Origin: an uncultured Clostridia bacterium
GTDB lineage: Bacteria > Bacillota > Clostridia > Oscillospirales > Acutalibacteraceae
Direction of reading: 5' to 3'
Assembly: GCA_958436475.1 (NCBI GenBank)
Contig: CAUBKG010000032.1
Span: 1 to 23,591 of the forward strand
Length of the DNA: 23,591 bases
The translations under genes and the position numbers were made by a program. The notes beneath the pieces are model-generated. The model worked only from the letters and a program-made list of their open reading frames with translations. It ran no database searches and was not told where the DNA came from. Of this stretch, positions 6,459 through 14,997 are shown piece after piece (within the stretch, counting starts at the first letter, position 1; each line of letters opens with the position of its first letter).

Positions 6459-7370
6459 TTAATCGGTCTCCCGCAGGCCGCGCAGAAAATTCGTGAAATA
6501 ATCGGGCAGCGGGCTTTTGAATTCTATGTATTCCCCGCTCCGGGGATGAAGAAAGCCGAGGGTGCGGGCGTGCAGGCACTGCCCTTCGAGGGAGGCAATC
6601 ACCTTTTTCGGGCCGTAAACAGGGTCTCCCGCAATGGGGTGCCCGAGGTAGGCCATGTGCACGCGGATCTGATGCGTGCGCCCCGTTTCCAGCCGGAAAC
6701 GCATATGGGTGAAGCCCTCATACCGGCAGATGACGCTGTAATGCGTGACCGCATGGCGGGCGTCCTTTTCCGTTACCGTCATTTGCTTTCTCTTTGTGGG
6801 ATGCCGGCCGATGGGTGCGTCTACCGTGCCCTCGTCTTCCTTTATTCTGCCATACACCACGGCTTCATATTCCCTTTTAACGCTGTGTTCTTTGATTTGT
6901 TCGCTCAACGCCGCATGGGCAAGGTCGTTTTTCGCCACCACGAGCAGGCCGCTCGTATCTTTATCGATCCGGTGGACGATGCCCGGCCGCAGCTTGCCGC
7001 CGATTCCCGAAAGGCTGCCCTCGCAGTGCCGGAGCAGCGCATTGCACAGCGTGCCGGTATAGTTGCCCGCCGCCGGGTGGACAACCATCCCCTTAGGCTT
7101 GTTCACCACGAGGAGATCGCCGTCTTCATACACGATATCAAGAGGGATATTCTCCGGAAGCGCTTCCATGGGCTCCGGGTCCGGCAGGGTGAGAGAAATG
7201 GGGTCCCCCTCGCGGACGAGATGCTTTTTCCCCGCCCGGCTCCCGCTGATGAGGCAATGGCCTTCCTCCAGCAGCCGTGCCGCCGCGCTGCGCGACAGCC
7301 CCGGCACCTGCTCGGAAAGGACCTTATCCGCCCGGCCGGAACGGTCGGAACAAAAATCAAGCCGTTCCAT
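6459..7370 (-). CDS. RluA/RluD-family rRNA pseudouridine synthase
   Basis: A 303-residue enzyme that isomerises uridine to pseudouridine in RNA, probably large-subunit rRNA. An S4-like RNA-binding domain occupies roughly residues 10-60, and the catalytic domain follows. The catalytic motif HRIDKDTSGLLV starts near residue 133, with D136 the expected active-site Asp. RTHQIRVHMAYLGHPIAGDPVYG is the second family signature. The start at 7370 is preferred because AAAGGAA lies about 11 nt upstream; an in-frame ATG at 7391 lacks a site. The gene overlaps the end of lspA by 14 bp. The Bacillus homologue next to lspA is ylyB, so the synteny agrees. Confidence 0.92.
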   Translation of the reverse strand: MERLDFCSDRSGRADKVLSEQVPGLSRSAAARLLEEGHCLISGSRAGKKHLVREGDPISLTLPDPEPMEALPENIPLDIVYEDGDLLVVNKPKGMVVHPAAGNYTGTLCNALLRHCEGSLSGIGGKLRPGIVHRIDKDTSGLLVVAKNDLAHAALSEQIKEHSVKREYEAVVYGRIKEDEGTVDAPIGRHPTKRKQMTVTEKDARHAVTHYSVICRYEGFTHMRFRLETGRTHQIRVHMAYLGHPIAGDPVYGPKKVIASLEGQCLHARTLGFLHPRSGEYIEFKSPLPDYFTNFLRGLRETD

Positions 7371-7851
7371 CTTCCGCACGTTCCTTTGCATGTTTTTTCT
7401 GCGAAAGCGTATCGAGGAGAACCGCCAGGAGAAACAGGCAAACGCCGATCACCACACAGCAATCCGCTATATTGAACACATAAAATCGGATCAGCCGGAA
7501 ATCGATAAAATCGGTGACAAAGCCGAAGAAGATGCGGTCGATCAGGTTGCCGATGCCACCGGATACGATGAGGAAAAGCGCCCAAGTCTCCAGCCTGCCG
7601 CTTATTTTTTTCGCCGCCAGCAGATAAACCGCAAACACGGTGATTACGATCGTGAGGACGATAAAAACCCACTGCTTATCCTGCAAAATGCCGAACGCCG
7701 CCCCCCGGTTCTCCACATAGGTGAGATGGAGAGCGTCCGGAATCAGGGGAAGCGTATCCACAGCCGCAAGATATTCGCGCACGAAAAATTTGCTGATCTG
7801 GTCGGCGGCCAAAAGAAGCAGCGCCGTGAGGGCCGCTATTTTTTTCTGCAT
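7357..7851 (-). CDS. lspA: Signal peptidase II (lipoprotein signal peptidase)
   Basis: A 164-residue membrane aspartic protease that cleaves signal peptides from diacylglyceryl-modified prolipoproteins. Four hydrophobic segments are visible (about 5-25, 60-80, 90-108 and 125-148). The family motifs are ENRGAAFG near 47-54, GGIGNLIDR with catalytic D105, and FNIAD with catalytic D130. A charged C-terminal tail faces the cytoplasm. The ATG at 7851 has GGAGGAA about 6 nt upstream. It follows ileS after 103 bp that contain a strong hairpin, and overlaps the pseudouridine synthase gene. The ileS-lspA order is common in bacteria. Confidence 0.95.
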   Translation of the reverse strand: MQKKIAALTALLLLAADQISKFFVREYLAAVDTLPLIPDALHLTYVENRGAAFGILQDKQWVFIVLTIVITVFAVYLLAAKKISGRLETWALFLIVSGGIGNLIDRIFFGFVTDFIDFRLIRFYVFNIADCCVVIGVCLFLLAVLLDTLSQKKHAKERAEDGTA

Positions 7852-7912
7852 GCTGGTTCCTCCGAAGTTCTGATTTTAGGGTCCGAAGCAAAAAGCCTCC
7901 CAACACGGTGAG

Positions 7913-7940
7913 CGGCCTGCGGCAAAAATGCCGCAAGCCG
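7913..7940 (-). other. Strong hairpin in the ileS-lspA intergenic region
   Basis: Arms 7913-7924 and 7929-7940 form a 12-bp stem with a 4-nt loop. The one odd pair (C7917 with A7936) is a mismatch in plus-strand RNA but a G-U wobble in minus-strand RNA. This suggests selection on the minus-strand transcript that carries ileS and lspA. A T-run follows only on the plus strand (7941-7945), where no gene is present, so it is not a normal terminator for the minus transcript. It could stabilise or process mRNA between ileS and lspA. Confidence 0.55.
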
Positions 7941-7954
7941 TTTTTGGGTGATGC

Positions 7955-10747
7955 TTATGCTTTTAAAATATCCGCGCAGCGCTTGCAAAGCGTTGGGTGC
8001 CCGGCGTCTTGCCCGACCGTGCCGCTGTAGGTCCAGCAGCGTTCGCACTTTTCGCCCGACGCTTTTTCGACGGTAACGGAAAGGCCTTCGTATTCGCCCT
8101 TATATTCCCCTTCGCCTTCGCCCACAACAGCTACTGCAGAGGTGATGAAAATCTGCGGGAGCTCCGGCAGGGCTTCTTCGAGGAAGCCGAGCAATTCGCC
8201 GGATGCGTGAAGCGTTACCTTTGCTTCGAGCGACGCGCCGATGATCTTTGCGGTACGGGCGAGCTCCAAAGCCTTTTTCACATCGTCTCGGATGGCATGG
8301 ATGCGATTCCACCGCTGCATGAACGCGTCTTCGCCGGACGCCTTCGGCTCCGGAATTTCGTTGAACATGACGCTTCCGCGGTCGCGGCTCTTATCGTGCG
8401 GCATGAAGCTCCAGATTTCCTCGGCCGTGAAGGGAATGATGGGCGTCAGCATCAGCGTGAGCGCATCGAGGATGCGGTACATAGACGTCTGCGCGGCGCG
8501 GCGCGTGACGCTGCCGGCCTGTTCCACATAGAGACGGTCTTTCAGAACATCCAGATAAAAGTTGGACATATCCACCACGCAGAAGTTGTGGATGCTGTGG
8601 GTAATGGCGTGGAATTCAAAGCTATCGTACCCTTCGCGGACGGCAGCCAGCACGGCCTGCAGGCGGTTCTGCGCCCAGCGGTCGATCGGCTCGAGGCAGG
8701 AATCGTCCACCGCATCGCGGTCGGGGTCGAAATCGCCCAGGTTGCCGAGGATGAAGCGCGCAGTGTTGCGGATTTTGCGATACATCTCGGAAAGCTGCTT
8801 CAAGATATCGTTCGAAATGCGGATATCCGCATGATAGTCGGACGAAGCGACCCAGAGGCGGAGGATATCCGCACCGTATTTTTCAACGATCTCGGAGGGC
8901 AGGATGCCGTTGCCGAGGGACTTCGACATCTTGCGGCCCTCGCCGTCCACCACCCAGCCATGGGTAACGACTGTTTTATAGGGCGCTTTGCCCTCGGTTG
9001 CCACGGAGGTGAGCAGCGAAGACTGGAACCAGCCGCGGTATTGGTCGGCGCCCTCCAGGTAAAGGTCGGCCGGCCAGTGGAGGTAATCGCGTTCCTTGCA
9101 CACCGCCGCATGGCTGACGCCCGAATCGAACCAGACGTCCATGATATCGCGTTCCTTGCGGAATTCCGTGCCGCCGCAGGCGGAGCAGTCTTCCCCTTCG
9201 GTGATAAAATCCTTTGCCTCACGCAGATACCAGGCGTTGGAGCCTTCCCGGCGGAAAATATCGGATACGCGCCGGATGGTTTCCAGTGTGATATGCTCCC
9301 TGCCGCATTTTTCGCAGTAGAAAATCGGGATGGGCACGCCCCAGGTGCGCTGGCGGGAAATGCACCAGTCGCTCCGGTCGCGCACCATGGAAGCGATGCG
9401 GTCTTCGCCCCAGCCGGGCACCCAGGTAACGTCTTCAATGGCCTTGATAGCCTGGTCCTTGAAGCCGTCGATCGAGCAGAACCACTGCTCGGTGGCGCGG
9501 AACAGAATGGGCTTTTTGCAGCGCCAGCAGTGCGGATACTGATGGATGATTTTCTGAATGGCAAAGAGGCGGCCGTTTTCCTCCAGCTTCTTCGCAATGA
9601 CTTTGTTTGCTTCGTTCGTGGTCTTGCCCGCCACGAAGCTGCCCGCTTCCTCGGTGAGCACACCCTTATCGTCCACCGGAACAATGATGGGAAGCTCTGG
9701 ATAATTGCGGCAGACTTCAAAGTCTTCCACGCCGTGGCCCGGGGCGGTATGCACGCAGCCCGTGCCGCTTTCCAGCGTGACATGGTCGCCCACGATGACC
9801 AGCGGCTCACGGTCTAAAAACGGGTGGGCGGTTTTCATGTATTCGAGCTCGGAGCCCTTGATGCAGCCCACAATGCTGTAATCTTCCTTTTCGGCCGCCT
9901 TCATCGCTTCCGGAACGAGCTCCTCGGCCATAACGTAATATTCATCCTGCCACTTGACGAGCGCATAGGTATATTCCGGCCCGACACAGATAGCCACGTT
10001 GCCCGGAAGGGTCCAGGTGGTGGTGGTCCAGATGACGAAATAGGTATTGCCGAGGTCGGCTCCGAGGGCGGAAAGCTTGCCGCAATCCTCTGTTACGGGG
10101 AACTTCACATAAATGGAATAGCAGGGGTCTTCTTCGTATTCGATTTCCGCCTCCGCCAGCGCCGTGTTGCACTCAGGGCACCAGTAAACGGGCTTTAAGC
10201 CCTTATAGATATACCCTTTCTGGGCCATCTGGCCGAAAATCTCGATCTGGCGCGCTTCAAATTCATGGCGCAGCGTGAGATACGGGTTATCCCACTCGCC
10301 CAGCACGCCGAGGCGCTTGAACTGCGCCTTCTGGTTTTCCACAAAGCTCAAAGCAAAGTCCTCGCAGAGCTTGCGCAGCTCTGCATCGGAAATATGGGAA
10401 TTTTCACCCACCCCGGCCTTTTTTCTCGCCTTGAGCTCGATCGGCAGGCCGTGCGTATCCCATCCGGGAACATACGGCGCCTGAAAGCCGGTCATATTCT
10501 TATACCGAACGATAATATCTTTCAGCGTTTTGTTCAGCGCCGTGCCGAGGTGGATATCGCCGTTGGCATAGGGAGGCCCGTCATGGAGGACATAACGCGG
10601 TTTCCCCTCGTTTTTCTTTATGATCTGCTCATAAAGCTTTTCCTCTTCCCATTTTTTCTGTTCTTCCGGCTCGCGCTTCGGCAGCCCCGCTTTCATGGGA
10701 AAGTCGGTTTTCGGAAGGTTCATCGTCTTGTTATAATCCTGTGCCAT
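7955..10747 (-). CDS. ileS: Isoleucyl-tRNA synthetase
   Basis: A 930-residue class I aminoacyl-tRNA synthetase that charges tRNA-Ile. The HIGH-type motif reads HLGT at 66-69 within PYANGDIHLGTALNKTLKD. The editing domain shows GTGCVHTAPGHGVEDF at about 328-343, and KMSKS is at 606-610. Paired cysteines typical of the bacterial type occur at 190/193, 407/410, 478/481 and 521/524. A C-terminal zinc knuckle (CERCWTY...LCKRC) closes the protein. ATG 10747 gives the usual N-terminus (DYNKTMNLPKTDFPM), although its AAAGGGAGA site is rather far, about 12 nt. Only 46 bp separate it from divIVA and no T-box leader is present, so it depends on upstream transcription. Confidence 0.97.
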   Translation of the reverse strand: MAQDYNKTMNLPKTDFPMKAGLPKREPEEQKKWEEEKLYEQIIKKNEGKPRYVLHDGPPYANGDIHLGTALNKTLKDIIVRYKNMTGFQAPYVPGWDTHGLPIELKARKKAGVGENSHISDAELRKLCEDFALSFVENQKAQFKRLGVLGEWDNPYLTLRHEFEARQIEIFGQMAQKGYIYKGLKPVYWCPECNTALAEAEIEYEEDPCYSIYVKFPVTEDCGKLSALGADLGNTYFVIWTTTTWTLPGNVAICVGPEYTYALVKWQDEYYVMAEELVPEAMKAAEKEDYSIVGCIKGSELEYMKTAHPFLDREPLVIVGDHVTLESGTGCVHTAPGHGVEDFEVCRNYPELPIIVPVDDKGVLTEEAGSFVAGKTTNEANKVIAKKLEENGRLFAIQKIIHQYPHCWRCKKPILFRATEQWFCSIDGFKDQAIKAIEDVTWVPGWGEDRIASMVRDRSDWCISRQRTWGVPIPIFYCEKCGREHITLETIRRVSDIFRREGSNAWYLREAKDFITEGEDCSACGGTEFRKERDIMDVWFDSGVSHAAVCKERDYLHWPADLYLEGADQYRGWFQSSLLTSVATEGKAPYKTVVTHGWVVDGEGRKMSKSLGNGILPSEIVEKYGADILRLWVASSDYHADIRISNDILKQLSEMYRKIRNTARFILGNLGDFDPDRDAVDDSCLEPIDRWAQNRLQAVLAAVREGYDSFEFHAITHSIHNFCVVDMSNFYLDVLKDRLYVEQAGSVTRRAAQTSMYRILDALTLMLTPIIPFTAEEIWSFMPHDKSRDRGSVMFNEIPEPKASGEDAFMQRWNRIHAIRDDVKKALELARTAKIIGASLEAKVTLHASGELLGFLEEALPELPQIFITSAVAVVGEGEGEYKGEYEGLSVTVEKASGEKCERCWTYSGTVGQDAGHPTLCKRCADILKA

Positions 10748-10793
10748 CTAGAGCATTCTCTCCCTTTTGTGTATGTATTGGTAAGCTTCAGCC

Positions 10794-11822
10794 TTATTTC
10801 TTGCGGCGCTTGAAGAAGCCGGTCTGGGCCTCTTCTTCCTCATCGTCTTCGATGCTGTAATCCTCGCCGAACTTGATGGGGGGCTTTTCACTGTTCAAAT
10901 TATTCTTGAACCCGCCCTGGAAATAACTGCGCTGATACGCGGGAGCCTCCGGTTTTTCCTCTTCGGCTTCATAGCTGATTACGTCTTCCGGCTTTTTGGA
11001 GAACATTCCATCGAACCGGATCTGCTCATCGAGCACGGGGATCGCATCCGGCTGGGGCTCCTCCTGCGGCGCGGGTTCGGTCTGGATGGCGACATACTGC
11101 TTGCTTTCCGTCACCTTCACCGGCTCCGCGATGGGAGCCGCTTCACGGCTTTGCGGAGCCTCTGCCGCCGGTGATTCCTCCGGCTCCGACTTCGCCTCCG
11201 CCTGCGGCGCGGGCGCTTCGCTCTTTTCTTCCGGCCCCAGATCCGTTTCGGGGAGCTGGTTGATCATTTCGATGTGCGATTTATAAATGGCAAGCAGATT
11301 GCCCTTAAAGAGCGTGACTTCCTTTTTCAGGCTTTCGAGATACTTTTCCTGCTCCACCGCATCTTTTTTCACCTGCCCGATGATCTGATCGGCTTCGGCG
11401 TTTGCAGCCGCAATCGTTTTTTCCGCCGCCGCCTTTGCCGCGGTGGTTTCCTTCTCTGCGGAGGCCTTTGCTTCCGAAGCGAGCCTTTCCGCTTCCGCCC
11501 TGGCCTTTGAAAGCGCCGCTTCCGCCTCTGCCTTGGCATCGAGCAGCGTTTTTTCCGATTCGGCCTTGGATTCGCGCACGATCTTATCCCCGAGCTGCTG
11601 TGCGGAAACCAGCGCAGTTCGGATACTGTCTTCCTCTTCGCGGTATTCCTCGATCTTATCGGCCAGAACGCCGAGCTTTTTGACGAGGCTGTCTTTTTCC
11701 CGCTGGAGCCCCTCCAGCAGATCCGCTACCTCTTCCAGAAATTCGTCAACATCCGTTTGCTTATAGCCGCCGACCGCCGTTTTGGTAAATGCTATCCTCC
11801 GAATTTCGTTCGGTGTAAACAC
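10794..11822 (-). CDS. divIVA: DivIVA-family cell division/polarity protein with long acidic tail
   Basis: Coiled-coil protein that binds curved membrane at division sites and poles. The N-terminal lipid-binding domain is clear (FTPNEIRRIAFTKT, then GYKQTDVDEFLEEV). A long Ala/Glu/Lys-rich coiled coil follows to about residue 180. The remaining ~150 residues are Pro/Glu-rich and look disordered, ending in an acidic run and a basic FFKRRKK tail. At 342 residues it is about twice the length of Bacillus subtilis DivIVA. I choose GTG 11822 as the start because GAGGTG (11829-11834) lies 6 nt upstream and the DivIVA domain begins at once. The frame is open further upstream, to 12164, but this would overlap ylmH. 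It lies 16 nt after ylmH and 46 bp before ileS. Confidence 0.9.
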   Translation of the reverse strand: MFTPNEIRRIAFTKTAVGGYKQTDVDEFLEEVADLLEGLQREKDSLVKKLGVLADKIEEYREEEDSIRTALVSAQQLGDKIVRESKAESEKTLLDAKAEAEAALSKARAEAERLASEAKASAEKETTAAKAAAEKTIAAANAEADQIIGQVKKDAVEQEKYLESLKKEVTLFKGNLLAIYKSHIEMINQLPETDLGPEEKSEAPAPQAEAKSEPEESPAAEAPQSREAAPIAEPVKVTESKQYVAIQTEPAPQEEPQPDAIPVLDEQIRFDGMFSKKPEDVISYEAEEEKPEAPAYQRSYFQGGFKNNLNSEKPPIKFGEDYSIEDDEEEEAQTGFFKRRKK

Positions 11823-11838
11823 ACACAACACCTCATTT

Positions 11839-12585
11839 TTATAGATATTTTTTTGCCCGGAACACAAGCCTGCCTTTTTTCGTTTCCGGGCCGATTTGCG
11901 TGATCCTGTATTTTCCGCTCCCGCGGATGGAAAGCGTATCTCCCTCGCGCACGGGCTCGGTGACCGAGCCCTGCGGCTGAAAGCGGAGCGAAACGAGCCC
12001 GCTCCGGATGAGGACGGCGGCCTTTTCGCGGCTTTGCCCAAGGAGAGCTGCCACCGCGCAGTCCAGCCTCGCGGAGGCGATGGTCCCCCCCATCTCCCGG
12101 AACGACTGTTCCGGCCGGGAAAACGCGCCTTCACACGCCTCAAAGCGAACCGCGGCGGCGCCAACGCGGTCTACGCTCGAAATAACAAAAGCAGCGACCC
12201 CTTCCAGAAGAAAAAGGTCGGCTGATCGTTCTTCCACAAATATATCGCCCACGCTCTCCCGGCGGACGCCCGAAGAAATGAGCGCGCCCAAAAAATCACG
12301 GTGGGAAAGCGGACGCACGGATTGAAACGAAGCCCGCACGCGGACGATGGGAAACTCTTCCGGCTCCGGGCAGAGAAAAAGCGGGAACGCACCGAACACG
12401 CTGCGTTCCGCTTCCGGAAAGCCTCCAAAAAAGAGATAGCCGGTGAACCGGTTATGCCGGCAGACGGCCCTTGCCTCCTCCTGCCCGCGTTCATCGAGAA
12501 AGCCGACGAACTGCGGCGTGTTTCGTTCCGCGCTCAGGCGGATAGCGTCCGCAATGCGGGCCGAGGTGAATGCTTCTCCGCTCAT
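11839..12585 (-). CDS. ylmH: YlmH-family S4-domain RNA-binding protein
   Basis: A 248-residue protein of the YlmH family. Family members carry a C-terminal S4 RNA-binding domain and are encoded beside divIVA in many Firmicutes; work on Bacillus links YlmH to rescue of stalled ribosomes. The S4 domain is at about residues 170-240 (ASARLDCAVAALLGQSREKA, then EGDTLSIRGSGKYRI). The N-terminal part matches the family segments RFTGYLFFGGFPEAER and SHRDFLGALISSGVRRE-x-GDIFV. Its ATG overlaps the sepF stop as ATGA (12582-12585), showing translational coupling. No YlmG/YggT gene lies between sepF and ylmH, unlike in Bacillus. Confidence 0.92.
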   Translation of the reverse strand: MSGEAFTSARIADAIRLSAERNTPQFVGFLDERGQEEARAVCRHNRFTGYLFFGGFPEAERSVFGAFPLFLCPEPEEFPIVRVRASFQSVRPLSHRDFLGALISSGVRRESVGDIFVEERSADLFLLEGVAAFVISSVDRVGAAAVRFEACEGAFSRPEQSFREMGGTIASARLDCAVAALLGQSREKAAVLIRSGLVSLRFQPQGSVTEPVREGDTLSIRGSGKYRITQIGPETKKGRLVFRAKKYL

Positions 12586-13046
12586 TGATAAGAATAGCCG
12601 TTACTTTCCAGCTCATCGAGCAGCAGGTCTCCCATAATATCTACATTAAACGGGGTGATGATGAAGGTGCAGTTGGCAACCTTCTTGATCTGGCCGCCGT
12701 TGGCATAGGCAACGCCGCTCAAAAAGTCTACCAAACGGCGGGCGATATCCTTCGGGGCGGATTCGAGATTAAGCACCACGGTGCGCTTATCGTTCAAATG
12801 ATTCGCAATAGTGGTTACTTCCTCAAAAATCTCAGGCTTTACCAGCACCACCTGCAGCTGCGTGGTGGCGTGGATATTGACCACCTTGTTTCCGGTCTGG
12901 CTGCCGCGCTTGGCCGGCTGCTCCATGACCGGCTGCGGGTCGGGCTCCTCCTCGCGGGGAGGGTTATTGTAAAAGTTATCGTCGGGTAAATCGTAATCGT
13001 CATCCGGCGCGTTGAGCGCTTCCTTGATTTTGTCAAACAGTCCCAT
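12582..13046 (-). CDS. sepF: Cell division protein SepF
   Basis: A 154-residue FtsZ-binding protein that bundles FtsZ filaments and tethers the Z-ring to the membrane. It starts with the amphipathic membrane-binding helix MGLFDKIKEALN. A short acidic linker follows (about 15-50), and the SepF/DUF552 core runs from about residue 55 to the end (IANHLNDKRTVVLNLE and FLSGVAYANGG are family signatures). ATG 13046 has AAAGGAGG a few bases upstream. It sits 15 bp after yggS and overlaps ylmH by 4 bp, the usual position in the ylm cluster. Confidence 0.95.
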   Translation of the reverse strand: MGLFDKIKEALNAPDDDYDLPDDNFYNNPPREEEPDPQPVMEQPAKRGSQTGNKVVNIHATTQLQVVLVKPEIFEEVTTIANHLNDKRTVVLNLESAPKDIARRLVDFLSGVAYANGGQIKKVANCTFIITPFNVDIMGDLLLDELESNGYSYQ

Positions 13047-13061
13047 ATCGCAGAACCTCCT

Positions 13062-13790
13062 TTATTTCCTTGCACCAAACAATGCAGAACCAATCCTTAC
13101 AATATTGGCGCCCTCCTCAATGGCGGCTTCAAAATCGCCGGACATGCCCATTGAAAGATAGTCCATACATACATTATCTATTCTTTTAGCCTTTATGTCA
13201 ATAAACAGTTCACGCATATCCGAAAAATATTTATGCAGCTGCGATTCCTTTTCGCAAACCGGTGGGATGGCCATGAGCCCGCACACACGGATATTCGGCA
13301 GGGCCGCAAGCAAACAGGCCGTTTCCTCCGCGCTTTCCTTCGTGACGCCCGACTTGCTGTATTCACTGCCGATATTCACTTCCAGCAGGATATCGGCAGT
13401 GAGCCCCATCTCCCCGCCGATGCGGCTGATCTCACGGCCGAGCTTCACGCTGTCCACCGATTCGATCACGGCAACCCTGCCGAGCACCTTGCGCACCTTA
13501 TTGGTTTGAAGATGGCCGATAAAATGCTGCGTGACCGGCTTTTGCGACAGCAGCGGGTATTTTTCCACGAGCTCCTGCACACGGTTTTCCCCGATCAGGG
13601 CGACGCCGCAGTCTACCGCATGGGCAACGACGATGTCCGGCACCGTTTTGGTGGCGGCGAGCATCTGTACTTCTCCCGCCCGGCGTCCGCTTTTTTCCTC
13701 CGCCGCGCGGATGCGCTCCGTAATCTCTTTCAGATTTTCCTCCACGATGCGGAAACGGGCGAGGATATCATCGGATAACTTTTCCATCAT
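13062..13790 (-). CDS. yggS: YggS/YlmE-family pyridoxal 5'-phosphate homeostasis protein
   Basis: A 242-residue single-domain PLP-binding protein of the alanine-racemase-like fold. The family (E. coli YggS, Bacillus YlmE, human PLPBP) keeps PLP and amino acid pools in balance and has no firm catalytic activity. The PLP lysine is K48 in LAATKTV. IGENRVQEL and HFIGHLQTNKV are conserved segments, and MGMSGDFEAAIEEGANIVRIGSALFG is the C-terminal phosphate-binding signature. The start is 13790 (a second ATG is one codon later), with AAAGGAAA about 9 nt upstream. It overlaps the 3' end of the HlyD-like gene by 23 bp and precedes sepF. Confidence 0.95.
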   Translation of the reverse strand: MMEKLSDDILARFRIVEENLKEITERIRAAEEKSGRRAGEVQMLAATKTVPDIVVAHAVDCGVALIGENRVQELVEKYPLLSQKPVTQHFIGHLQTNKVRKVLGRVAVIESVDSVKLGREISRIGGEMGLTADILLEVNIGSEYSKSGVTKESAEETACLLAALPNIRVCGLMAIPPVCEKESQLHKYFSDMRELFIDIKAKRIDNVCMDYLSMGMSGDFEAAIEEGANIVRIGSALFGARK

Positions 13791-14997
13791 ACAGATTCTT
13801 TCCTTTCAGAACAATTTCATCGTACATGCGAAGGTCGGAGCCCTCCGGCTGGCTTTTGAATTCGCAGATTACGAAATCCCTGCCCGTATAGAGCACATTC
13901 ACCGGCTTATACACGAGCCGGAGGCCGACTACGGTATAAACACCCTCCACATTATCCACAAAACGGACCGCTTCGCTGTTTATCCGCGCGCCGGTATAGG
14001 TTCCCACCGTGATTCCCACCGTTTCCTTCCGGATTTCCGAAAGCTCCTCGCTCATATAATTGCAGCTGAGCACCGCCACGGCTTCGTCGCCTTCGTAATT
14101 CACGTTCAGCACCTTTGCAGGAATCTGCGCGCTGCCCGCGGTGGGGATATCGATGCGCACGGTGCCGTCCTTCGGGAGGGCGGCGGAAAGGCCCTCCGCC
14201 TGCGAGCGGGTCAGCTTCAAAACGATGCGCCATTCAAAATCCTGCACGATTTTTCCCACCGCGCCCGCCGGGATTTCCCCCGGCGCCGCTTCCATCAGCT
14301 CATTCCAGCGGGAAACCGTGAGCTTTTCCGCATCGGCAGCGGAAAGCCGGCCTTCGTAACCGTCCACATGGCTCAAAAAGTAGCCGGCCTTATCGGTCGT
14401 GATAGCCTGCGGCTGGGCGATCATTTGATTTTTGAGGCTGTCTTTCTCAGCCGTCAGCGCCTGGATGGTCCCGCTGAAATCAGACACATCCCCAACGATC
14501 AGCTGTTTTTTATTCATGAGCTCCAAAAGCTTCGCCTTCTGCTCCGACGCCCGGCGATAATTCCCCTGCTCCAGAAAAACGTGCAGCTGTTCTATCTCGC
14601 TTCCGAGAAGCGTCTTTACGCCGTCGATATCCCCGGCCGCCACGCTTCCCTCCGAATTGAGGCTTTGAAGCGAGAGGATGGCGGCTTCCAGATCGTTTAT
14701 CTGCTGCTGGATGCCCGCCTGCTCCTCGCTCGTGAAAACATTGGCGATCACCCCGCCCTTCTGCACGCGGGTGCCGCTTTCCACGGCGAAGCTGCGCACG
14801 CCTCCCGCATCGGTCGTGATGACCTCCTCGTTCCGGACGATATACGCCTCGGCCGAAATTTTATCCAGAAAGGTATAGGGGAGCGCCTGCTCCGTTTCGA
14901 GCTTCGGGTTGGCCGCCGCATAAGCCTGATAGCCGATGTACCCAACGAATCCGGCCACCGCGAGGAACAATGCTGTTTTTGCCCAGAATCCCTTCAT
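13768..14997 (-). CDS. HlyD-like membrane-anchored adaptor protein of unknown role
   Basis: A 409-residue protein with one N-terminal membrane anchor (about residues 5-28) and an outside-facing remainder. A split lipoyl/biotinyl-type hairpin is visible: DAGGVRSFAVESGTRVQKGG near 70-90 forms the first half, and ITTDKAGYFLSHVDGYEG near 205-220 the second. A predicted coiled-coil or helical hairpin lies between them (about 95-195), and a beta-barrel-like region follows (about 270-380). This order is that of HlyD/membrane fusion adaptors, but no ABC or RND transporter gene is nearby. ATG 14997 overlaps the miaA stop as ATGA and has AAAGGAAG upstream. An in-frame ATG at 15054 is less likely. The location between miaA and yggS-sepF suggests a cell-envelope or division-linked role; this is inference. 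Confidence 0.75.
   Translation of the reverse strand: MKGFWAKTALFLAVAGFVGYIGYQAYAAANPKLETEQALPYTFLDKISAEAYIVRNEEVITTDAGGVRSFAVESGTRVQKGGVIANVFTSEEQAGIQQQINDLEAAILSLQSLNSEGSVAAGDIDGVKTLLGSEIEQLHVFLEQGNYRRASEQKAKLLELMNKKQLIVGDVSDFSGTIQALTAEKDSLKNQMIAQPQAITTDKAGYFLSHVDGYEGRLSAADAEKLTVSRWNELMEAAPGEIPAGAVGKIVQDFEWRIVLKLTRSQAEGLSAALPKDGTVRIDIPTAGSAQIPAKVLNVNYEGDEAVAVLSCNYMSEELSEIRKETVGITVGTYTGARINSEAVRFVDNVEGVYTVVGLRLVYKPVNVLYTGRDFVICEFKSQPEGSDLRMYDEIVLKGKNLYDGKVIR

Noticed and set aside
7997..9817. 606-codon open frame on the plus strand opposite ileS
   Set aside because: It is antisense to a complete, motif-rich ileS; long antisense frames are expected in GC-rich coding DNA. No ribosome site or recognisable domain was seen.
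10748..10793. T-box leader in front of ileS
   Set aside because: Only 46 bp separate divIVA and ileS, far too short, and no T-box or specifier loop is visible.
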